DNA of 6,641 bases from Sulfurimonas sp. (GTDB lineage Bacteria; Campylobacterota; Campylobacteria; Campylobacterales; Sulfurimonadaceae). This document shows positions 1 to 6,336 of the stretch, piece by piece (positions within the stretch are counted from its first letter, which is position 1; every line of letters begins with the position of its first letter). The stretch covers positions 1-6,641 of the forward strand of contig JAIOSY010000117.1 of assembly GCA_021107375.1 (NCBI GenBank). The letters run 5' to 3'. Under the pieces are notes generated by a model. The model searched no databases. It worked only from the letters and a program-made list of their open reading frames with translations, and was not told where the DNA came from. Both the position numbers and the translations under genes were made by a program.

Positions 1-725
1 TATATATGTATATTGATATGAATCTTATTAATCATTCTGTTATTGAAGAGTTTGTTAGAAGATCAATATTTATTCATAAAAAGTTTAATCATGATCTAAT
101 CATTAAAATTGTAAATCCAAGTAATATTGATATTTTACAAGAGATAAAAAAGTTTAGAAGTGATAATGTTATTATAGATATTGAATATGATTGTGATGAT
201 TTAAAAAGTAAGTTTTTAAATGATATGAAATTTTATCATGTAGGTCTTGTTATTGTATCAAAGGATATTTTTGCAGATTATAATATGAGAACAACACTTT
301 ATGAATCTCATGTTCCTATTTTTAAGGTTGCAGATAAAAGTTTTTCAAAAGTTAAGGATGTCGTACTTATCTTAAGTGATAATCGTGATTTAGAAAAAAT
401 ATCTTCAAATATTTTTGATATTTCTGAACAGATGGGATTTAATATAGAATTATATAACTATTTAAATGAACATCAACAAGATAAAGAGCAGGTAGTAGAA
501 CATTATTATAATTTATCTACTATATTTTCTAAATCTATTAAAGTATTTAAAGAGAATGAAAATCCAATCAGAACACTAAAGCAGAAAGATACTTTTGTTC
601 AGGTATTACCTTTTACTAACAAACTAACGCAAAGAAGAATTTTTTCTATGTTTTCAACAGATAATGAAAGGCTTTATTATCGATTAGATGATTACCATCA
701 AATTTTTATTCCTGTTCAGTTATAA
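1..725 (+). CDS. COG3400-like protein with C-terminal USP-like domain (5'-truncated)
   Basis: The reading frame is open from the left edge, so the gene probably begins upstream; the ATG at position 6 has no visible ribosome binding site and is likely internal. Numbering from that ATG, 239 residues are visible. Residues 1-115 alternate short beta strands and helices. Residues 117-200 form a second alpha/beta unit: a strand (VVLILSDNRD), a helix containing KISSNIFDISEQMG, a strand (NIELYNY), a long helix and further strands. This resembles a universal-stress-protein or Rossmann-like fold. No transmembrane segment or signal peptide is visible, so it should be cytoplasmic. Its position just before aroB and the ISS-IFDIS segment recall the COG3400/TrkA-like proteins of Campylobacterota, whose missing N-terminal part is nucleotide-binding. 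That assignment is from memory; the function is unknown. It could be a regulator of cation transport, but nothing here proves it. The TAA stop lies 61 bases before aroB. Confidence 0.6.
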   Translation, partial: YMYIDMNLINHSVIEEFVRRSIFIHKKFNHDLIIKIVNPSNIDILQEIKKFRSDNVIIDIEYDCDDLKSKFLNDMKFYHVGLVIVSKDIFADYNMRTTLYESHVPIFKVADKSFSKVKDVVLILSDNRDLEKISSNIFDISEQMGFNIELYNYLNEHQQDKEQVVEHYYNLSTIFSKSIKVFKENENPIRTLKQKDTFVQVLPFTNKLTQRRIFSMFSTDNERLYYRLDDYHQIFIPVQL

Positions 726-786
726 ATAAAAGCGATTTATTAGCTTTAATTAAGTATTATATATTCAATTAAAATTTGGATAGATA
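726..786 (+). promoter_or_regulatory. Candidate promoter and leader for the aroB operon
   Basis: This 61-base AT-rich gap is the only intergenic space in the window. TATATT at 760-765 (or TATTAT at 755-760) is a plausible -10 box, as expected for epsilonproteobacterial sigma-70 promoters, which rely on the -10 and have poor -35 elements. No good -35 is seen; TTATTA at 737-742 is a weak match. A GGA at 778-780 lies six bases before the aroB ATG and could serve as a weak Shine-Dalgarno. The gap is short enough that aroB could also be transcribed by read-through from the upstream gene. The promoter call is an inference from base content and position. Confidence 0.3.
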
Positions 787-1836
787 ATGCAAGTAAATAT
801 TCCTTTAAAAAAAGTTATAGATAATTCATACGATATAACTATTGATACGATTCCGACCACTTATTTTGATACGAAAGTAGCAATAATAACTAACCCAAAA
901 GTAGCAGGATTACATCTTGGATACCTTCTTAGTAAGATAACAGCAAAAGAACTTTATATCATTACAGTTCCCGATGGTGAAGAGTATAAAAACCAAGATA
1001 GTATAGATTTGATTTTAGAATCACTTTTTAATCATCGTTTTAATCGTAAGTCTATGTTAATAGCTTTTGGTGGAGGTGTTATAGGTGATATGACAGGTTA
1101 TGCTTCGAGTATTTATCAAAGAGGAATAGATTTTATTCAAATTCCAACTACACTTCTTTCACAAGTTGATGCAAGTGTTGGTGGTAAAACTGGGATGAAT
1201 AACTCTTATGGTAAAAATCTTATTGGTGCATTTCATCAGCCTCGTGGAGTGTACATTGACCCATGTTTTTTAACAACTTTAGCATCTCGTGAATTTGGTG
1301 CTGGTGTTGCTGAAATAGTAAAAATGGCAGTTACTTTCAACAAAACTTTTTTTGAATTTTTAGAGAGTGCTAATCTTAAAAATCCAGATATTTTAGAAGA
1401 TGCAATAAAACAAGCAGTTCAAACAAAAGCTGATGTTGTAGCTAAAGATGAGAAAGAAAATGGAATTAGAGCTACTCTAAACTATGGTCATACTTTTGGA
1501 CATGTAGTAGAAAATGAAACAAAATATAAAAAATATTTACATGGGGAAGCTGTAGCTATTGGGATGGTTATGGCTAACAATACTTCTGTTAAAATGGGTT
1601 TAATGAGTAATGATGAAGCTATAAGAGTAAAACTGCTTTTAGAAAAATATAATCTCCCTACAAATTATAATGTTGAAAATGAAGTTGATTTTTATGAAAC
1701 TTTTTATCTTGATAAAAAAAGTTCTGATTCTAAAATAACTTTTATTCTTCCTGTTGGTATAGGTGATGTTAAAATTACTGATGAGTGTGAAAGAGAAGTT
1801 GTTTTATCTGTTTTAAATGAGTTTGGAACAGATTAA
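787..1836 (+). CDS. aroB: 3-dehydroquinate synthase AroB
   Basis: This enzyme converts DAHP (3-deoxy-D-arabino-heptulosonate 7-phosphate) to 3-dehydroquinate, the second step of the shikimate pathway, in the cytoplasm using NAD and a divalent metal. At 349 residues it has the usual length of the single-function bacterial enzyme. The NAD-binding glycine motif GGGVIGD is at 95-101, followed by IPTTLLSQVDASVGGKTG (119-136), a near-invariant family signature. The expected metal ligands are present: Glu176 in GVAEIVK, His235 in YGHTFGH and His252 in LHGEAVAIGM. The conserved C-terminal DKK of the family is at 309-311, followed by KITFILP. The start is supported by the family-typical N-terminal beta strand and a weak GGA at 778-780. 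The stop TAA shares its last base with the ATG of the next gene (TAATG), indicating translational coupling. It heads the tightly packed gene run. Identification is secure from motifs alone. Confidence 0.97.
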   Translation: MQVNIPLKKVIDNSYDITIDTIPTTYFDTKVAIITNPKVAGLHLGYLLSKITAKELYIITVPDGEEYKNQDSIDLILESLFNHRFNRKSMLIAFGGGVIGDMTGYASSIYQRGIDFIQIPTTLLSQVDASVGGKTGMNNSYGKNLIGAFHQPRGVYIDPCFLTTLASREFGAGVAEIVKMAVTFNKTFFEFLESANLKNPDILEDAIKQAVQTKADVVAKDEKENGIRATLNYGHTFGHVVENETKYKKYLHGEAVAIGMVMANNTSVKMGLMSNDEAIRVKLLLEKYNLPTNYNVENEVDFYETFYLDKKSSDSKITFILPVGIGDVKITDECEREVVLSVLNEFGTD

Positions 1837-3452
1837 TGAATAAAATCTTTTTTTTATTTTTATTTTTATTTTTAACTTCAGTATTATTATCTGAAGATAA
1901 ACTACCTAGCTCTAGTGAATTACAAAAAATTGTTGATTTAAAAGAGCAAGAAAGAGTAGAGGAAAAAAGAAAAAGTGATATTGCTAAATATTTAGTTGAT
2001 TTAGAACAAATTGAACTTAAAATTGATGAAGAAAAAGTATGGATGAAAAGTTATGCATCATATATGACATCTTTGGATATTAGAGATAAACTTGAAAAAA
2101 TAAAAAGTAGAATTAAATATTTGCAAAAAAAAGGTAAATCTATAATTGAATTAGATGAACTAAATGCTCTTATCTCTAAGGAAAAAATATTAGCAGCACA
2201 AATAGAAAAATTAGAAGAGAAGGGTAGTGCTCCATTTTCTAAGTTATTGACACCTCCTGAGATTAAAGAGGCAACAGAGATTTCAAATCCGATAGAAATT
2301 TTTGAAGGTATATCTTTAATAAAAACTCAAAATGCAGATTTTAACGATTATATCTCAAAAAAAGAGAAACTTTCTGAATTGATTATACTACTTAGAAAAG
2401 AAAATTCTATCTACAAAGAGATACAAAAAATAGACATAGAAAAAAAACATATAGAAAACTATAATTCAAAGCAAAAAGAATTAAAAAGATTTGAAACTGC
2501 ATTTGATACGATGAATGTTACTTCAGAGATTTATCAAAAGAGATTAGAGATTATAGAAGTAGGGGTAAATAAAGATATAGAAAAACAGATATATAGACTT
2601 ATTAATATAGGTGTAATTATACTTGTTTTATTTATTATTTTCTTTTTATTAAAGCTTGTTGTTAAAAAATATATTACAGATAATGAACGATTTTATATGG
2701 CAAATAAAATTATTACATTTACAAATGTAACACTGATTATTTTAATCTTATTTTTTAATTATATTGAAAATGTCAGTTATCTTGTTACGATTTTAGGTTT
2801 TGCCTCTGCTGGTATTGCGATTGCGATGAAAGACTGGTTTATGTCGATTCTTGGTTGGCTTGTGATAGTGTTTGGTGGAAGTATTCATGTTGGTGATAGA
2901 ATTCGTGTAGATATGGATGGTCTTAAATATGTTGGTGATGTTATGGATATTTCACTTTTGCGTATGACTATACTTGAAGATATAACGCTAACAACTGTTG
3001 TTGATAATAGAAGAGCTGGTAGAATTATTTTTGTTCCAAATAATTATGTCTTTACTCGTATGATAGCTAATTATACGCATAGTTCTCTAAAAACAGTTTG
3101 GGATGGTATTAAGATAACTATTACATTTGATTCAAATCATAAAAAAGCGATGCATATAGCTAAAGATATAACAAGAAAATACTCTAAAGGTTATACAGAT
3201 ATAACGAGAAAACAACTAAATAAACTTAGAAATAATTATAGTCTTAAAAATACAAATGTTGAACCTAGGATTTTTTCATTTATAGATTCAAATGGTATAA
3301 CTATTGATTCTTGGTATTTGACAAATGCGTATGCAACACTCACACTTAGAAGTGTTATTTCACTTGAGATAGTTGATGCTTTTAATGCTGAAGATGATAT
3401 TACTATAGCATATCCAACTCAAAAATTACATATTCAAAATAAAGTAATATAG
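1836..3452 (+). CDS. MscS-family mechanosensitive ion channel with long N-terminal coiled-coil region
   Basis: This is a membrane channel that should open under membrane tension to release solutes during hypo-osmotic shock. Residues 1-19 look like a signal peptide (MNKI followed by alternating Phe and Leu, then a Ser/Glu boundary). Residues 28-128 and 172-252 are highly charged, rich in Lys, Glu, Ile and Leu, and likely coiled coil in the periplasm. Transmembrane segments are near 254-274, 291-309 and 313-347. The last includes the pore-helix-like GFASAGIAIAMKDWF (321-335) and leads to HVGDRIRVD (351-359), the MscS beta-domain signature. FVPNN at 399-403 matches the family motif before the C-terminal alpha/beta vestibule domain (about 420-530). 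At 538 residues it is much longer than E. coli MscS (286) and shorter than MscK. The ATG overlaps the aroB stop by one base; GGA at 1825-1827 is a plausible ribosome binding site. The stop TAG directly abuts the next start. The family is certain; ion preference and gating threshold cannot be read from sequence. Confidence 0.9.
   Translation: MNKIFFLFLFLFLTSVLLSEDKLPSSSELQKIVDLKEQERVEEKRKSDIAKYLVDLEQIELKIDEEKVWMKSYASYMTSLDIRDKLEKIKSRIKYLQKKGKSIIELDELNALISKEKILAAQIEKLEEKGSAPFSKLLTPPEIKEATEISNPIEIFEGISLIKTQNADFNDYISKKEKLSELIILLRKENSIYKEIQKIDIEKKHIENYNSKQKELKRFETAFDTMNVTSEIYQKRLEIIEVGVNKDIEKQIYRLINIGVIILVLFIIFFLLKLVVKKYITDNERFYMANKIITFTNVTLIILILFFNYIENVSYLVTILGFASAGIAIAMKDWFMSILGWLVIVFGGSIHVGDRIRVDMDGLKYVGDVMDISLLRMTILEDITLTTVVDNRRAGRIIFVPNNYVFTRMIANYTHSSLKTVWDGIKITITFDSNHKKAMHIAKDITRKYSKGYTDITRKQLNKLRNNYSLKNTNVEPRIFSFIDSNGITIDSWYLTNAYATLTLRSVISLEIVDAFNAEDDITIAYPTQKLHIQNKVI
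1848..1874 (+). repeat. T8 tract and TTTTTA tandem repeat in the mscS signal-peptide region
   Basis: Bases 1848-1855 are eight consecutive T, and 1851-1874 are four copies of the six-base unit TTTTTA. The tract encodes the Phe-Leu hydrophobic core of the channel's signal peptide. Gain or loss of a six-base unit would lengthen or shorten the core by two residues in frame, while slippage in the T8 run would shift the frame. Repeat structure is seen directly; actual variability is not known. Confidence 0.75.
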
Positions 3453-4700
3453 ATGAAAAAAAAAGTTTATTTTAAAACATTTGGTTGTCGAACAAATCTT
3501 TATGACTCTCAAGTTATGATGAGTTCTATGAAAGATTTTGAAGTTACTCAAAATGAATCTGAAGCTGATACAATAGTTATAAACTCATGTACTGTTACAA
3601 ATGGGGCAGATACTCATGTTCGCTCATATATTTCTCATGTAGAAAAAATAAGTGATGCAAAAATCTTTTTAACTGGTTGTGGTGCTCATACTAAAGGTGA
3701 AAAGTTACTTAGTGAAAATAGAGTTCATGGAGTTTTTGGTCAGAGTGAAAAAGAAAAAATAGATTTACTTCTTAGTCAAGAGAAGCCTTTTTATAATCCG
3801 GGTGATTTAAATCATATAGATAAAAATCTTGTTGATAATTTTATTGGTAAGAGTAGGGCTTTTATTAAAATTCAAGAGGGTTGTAATTTTAGATGTTCAT
3901 ATTGTATTATCCCTTTTGTTCGTGGTGATGCTAGAAGCATGGATGAATCTCGTATATTAGAACAGATAACGAGACTCGCTTCAAATGGTTTTGGTGAGTT
4001 TGTTTTAACTGGGACAAATGTTGGTAGTTATGGTCAAGATACTAAAACATCTTTAGCAAAACTTATGAAGCGTATCTCTCAGATTAGAGGAGTTCGTAGA
4101 ATAAGGTTAGGGTCTGTTGAACCAGTTCAGATTTCAGATGAATTTAAAGAGATACTTGATGAGCCATGGTTTGAAAAGCATATGCATATAGCATTGCAAC
4201 ATACATCTCCAACTATGTTAAAACTTATGAATAGAAGAAATGTATATAAACAAGATAGAGAACTATTTGAACTTTTAGCAGATAAAGGGTTTGCTATTGG
4301 AACTGATTTTATAACTGGTCATCCTGGTGAGAGTGAAGAACTTTGGCTTGAGGCTATGAAAAATGCAAAAGATTTACCTTTAACACATTTACACTCTTTT
4401 ACTTACTCAAAAAGAGATGGCACACCATCTGCTCATATGAAACCAGAGGTAAATGGTAAGGTGGCAAAACAAAGGCTTCATGAGATTGAAGCTCTTGTAA
4501 AGAGTAAAAACTATGATTTTAGAAAAGCTTTTAATGGTGAACTTGAAGTTTTAATAGAGAGTGAAAAAGATGGATTATATTATGGACATGATCAACATTT
4601 TAATAAAATCATAGTAAAATCAAGTGAAGATTTAAGTGGAAACTGGATAAATATTCAAAATTATGAAATAAGGGAGGATTGTAATTATGCTGAGTTCTAA
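3453..4700 (+). CDS. mtaB: tRNA (N6-threonylcarbamoyladenosine(37)-C2)-methylthiotransferase MtaB
   Basis: This is a radical-SAM enzyme that adds a methylthio group to t6A at position 37 of tRNAs reading ANN codons, giving ms2t6A and improving decoding accuracy. The N-terminal MTTase domain (about 1-110) carries the three auxiliary-cluster cysteines: Cys12 (FGCRTN), Cys46 (NSCTVT) and Cys76 (TGCGAH). The radical-SAM motif CNFRCSYC has Cys144, Cys148 and Cys151. Further family motifs are LTGTNVGSYG (185-194) and TDFITGHPGES (284-294). A short TRAM-like segment follows from about 361 (GELEVLIE). The length of 415 is normal for MtaB. The N-terminal GCRTNLYDS favours MtaB over MiaB (GCQMN) and RimO, and the CNFRCSYCIIPFVRG motif agrees. 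The start follows the mscS stop with no gap and has no clear Shine-Dalgarno, so translation probably depends on ribosomes finishing mscS. The last 14 bases overlap the next gene. Confidence 0.92.
   Translation: MKKKVYFKTFGCRTNLYDSQVMMSSMKDFEVTQNESEADTIVINSCTVTNGADTHVRSYISHVEKISDAKIFLTGCGAHTKGEKLLSENRVHGVFGQSEKEKIDLLLSQEKPFYNPGDLNHIDKNLVDNFIGKSRAFIKIQEGCNFRCSYCIIPFVRGDARSMDESRILEQITRLASNGFGEFVLTGTNVGSYGQDTKTSLAKLMKRISQIRGVRRIRLGSVEPVQISDEFKEILDEPWFEKHMHIALQHTSPTMLKLMNRRNVYKQDRELFELLADKGFAIGTDFITGHPGESEELWLEAMKNAKDLPLTHLHSFTYSKRDGTPSAHMKPEVNGKVAKQRLHEIEALVKSKNYDFRKAFNGELEVLIESEKDGLYYGHDQHFNKIIVKSSEDLSGNWINIQNYEIREDCNYAEF
4671..4678 (+). promoter_or_regulatory. Strong Shine-Dalgarno for the FtsH-like gene
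   Basis: AGGGAGGA lies eight bases before the ATG at 4687 and inside the end of mtaB. It is by far the best ribosome binding site in the window and fixes the start of the downstream gene in spite of the 14-base overlap. It suggests that the FtsH-like protein is translated independently and more efficiently than its neighbours. Confidence 0.85.
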
Positions 4701-6336
4701 AAGTAATAGAATAGCACTTTATGTATCAGCTTTTTTTGTTGTAGCGCTTGTACTATTTGCTATCTTAAGAGACAATGCTACACAAATAACTTTGAGTGAT
4801 GCAAATAAAATTCTTAATAATCAAAGTGTTAAAAGTGTTGTTGTTACAAAAAAACATGTATATCTAAAAACAGATAGAGGTGTTTATAAAATAGCATCGT
4901 CTCAAGTAAATCCCAAAATGTTTATAAATCATAAGGTTGAAGTTGGTAGTAGTGCAAATATTATTATATATCTTCTTTTTGCTGTTTTATTTTTAGGTAT
5001 AGGTTCTTTTATTTTTAGATGGTGGCAAAAGAGAGGAGAGTTACCATTTAATCTAGTATCTAAAAATACTAGTTCTACTACTACTAGTAGTGAGTTAAAT
5101 ACTCCAGTTGAATCTATTACAAGTGATGTTAAGTTTTCTGATATTGGTGGAATATCTGATGTTAAAATGGAGCTTGAAGAGATTATTGATTTTATGAAAA
5201 ATTCAAAGCGATATAAAAACTTTGGTGCGAGAATGCCACGTGGTGTACTTTTAGTTGGTCCTCCAGGAGTTGGTAAAACTATGATAGCAAAAGCTGTTGC
5301 ACATGAAGCTGGTGTTCCATTTTACTATCAAAGTGGTGCATCATTTGTTCAGATATATGTTGGAATGGGGGCAAAAAGAGTTCATGAGCTTTTTGCAGCT
5401 GCAAAAAATAATTCACCATCTATTATATTTATAGATGAGATTGATGCAGTGGGTAAAAAAAGAGATGGTCAAAGAAATGATGAGAGAGAAGCAACTCTAA
5501 ACCAACTTCTTACTGAGATGGATGGTTTTGAGGGTTCTAGTGGAGTTATAGTTGTTGCAGCTACAAACAAGATAGATGTATTAGATGAAGCACTTCTTCG
5601 TGCTGGTAGATTTGATAGAAGAATTTTTGTTGAACTTCCTACAAAAAGAGAAAGACAATCAATTTTGTCAAAATATCTTGTAAAAGTACCCAATGAAGTT
5701 GATGTAAAAGTTGTAGCAAATATGACTGTTGGTTTTAATGGAGCTTCATTGGCTGCTCTTGTAAATGAAGCAGCACTTTTATCTTTACGACAACATGATT
5801 TTCATGTAACTATTGAACATTTTCATCAAGTAAAAGATAAAGTTATGTTTGGAAAAAGAAAGTTACAAATACTAAGTGATAGACAAAAACAGTATAGAGT
5901 AACTTATCAAGCTGGTAAAGTTGTGAGTGCTACATATTTTGATTTACAGTTTGAAAAATTAATGTTATCAAGTGAGAAATTAACACCTAGTATTAATGAA
6001 CCACTTATTAAGCATGAATTAGAGTCTAGAGTTAAAATGCTTTTAGCTGGAATTGTGGCATGTGCGATTCGATTTAATGAGCATCCAAGTAGTGCAAAAA
6101 ATGACTTAGATGAAGCAAAAGATTTGATTACTAAGATGTTAAATGAGTATGGTATGGGTAAATCACTTATAAAAACTAAAGATGAAGAGATAACTCTTAT
6201 AAATAGACTTTATGGTGAATGTATGACACTTATTAACTCTATGAGTGAAGTTATGCAAAAAGTTGAAATTGTACTTTATGAGAGAGAAAGTATTACAAAA
6301 AGTGAAGTTAAAAAGTATATTAATGAAATTTTATAG
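4687..6336 (+). CDS. FtsH-like membrane AAA ATPase lacking the protease zinc motif
   Basis: The layout is that of FtsH: transmembrane segment 1 (about 9-27), a small periplasmic domain (28-90), transmembrane segment 2 (91-110), a Ser/Thr-rich linker (126-140), an AAA domain (about 145-390) and a protease-like C-terminal domain (390-549). The ATPase looks active: Walker A GPPGVGKT (191-198), Walker B FIDEID (248-253), AATN sensor (290-293) and arginine fingers Arg305 and Arg308 in LLRAGRFDR. The pore loop is YVG (224-226) where FtsH usually has FVG. The expected HEAGH zinc site is replaced by YQAGK (407-411), losing both histidines and the catalytic glutamate; the third ligand region KNDLDEA (471-477) keeps Asp473. 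At 549 residues it is shorter than active FtsH (about 640). It should unfold or remodel membrane proteins but not cut them by the FtsH mechanism. It is likely the paralogue called Mba (membrane-bound ATPase) in Campylobacter, recalled from memory. It overlaps mtaB and bioV by 14 bases each. Confidence 0.9.
   Translation: MLSSKSNRIALYVSAFFVVALVLFAILRDNATQITLSDANKILNNQSVKSVVVTKKHVYLKTDRGVYKIASSQVNPKMFINHKVEVGSSANIIIYLLFAVLFLGIGSFIFRWWQKRGELPFNLVSKNTSSTTTSSELNTPVESITSDVKFSDIGGISDVKMELEEIIDFMKNSKRYKNFGARMPRGVLLVGPPGVGKTMIAKAVAHEAGVPFYYQSGASFVQIYVGMGAKRVHELFAAAKNNSPSIIFIDEIDAVGKKRDGQRNDEREATLNQLLTEMDGFEGSSGVIVVAATNKIDVLDEALLRAGRFDRRIFVELPTKRERQSILSKYLVKVPNEVDVKVVANMTVGFNGASLAALVNEAALLSLRQHDFHVTIEHFHQVKDKVMFGKRKLQILSDRQKQYRVTYQAGKVVSATYFDLQFEKLMLSSEKLTPSINEPLIKHELESRVKMLLAGIVACAIRFNEHPSSAKNDLDEAKDLITKMLNEYGMGKSLIKTKDEEITLINRLYGECMTLINSMSEVMQKVEIVLYERESITKSEVKKYINEIL

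Noticed and set aside
729..747. Short inverted repeat AAAGC / GCTTT after the first gene, as a possible terminator
   Set aside because: The stem is only five mostly A-T pairs with a nine-base loop and no T-run after it, so it is too weak to call a terminator.
3453..4700. MiaB or RimO as the identity of the methylthiotransferase
   Set aside because: The GCRTNLYDS start and overall 415-residue length fit MtaB better than MiaB (GCQMN) or RimO; the neighbouring genes do not suggest a ribosomal S12 role.
5469..5693. A 74-codon open frame on the minus strand
   Set aside because: It lies wholly inside the conserved AAA domain of the FtsH-like gene, and its product shows no recognisable motif. It is a shadow of the real gene.
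5905..5919. Sequencing error or pseudogene as the cause of the missing HEAGH motif
   Set aside because: Several separate substitutions would be needed, the frame is unbroken for 549 codons, and the surrounding family landmarks remain aligned.
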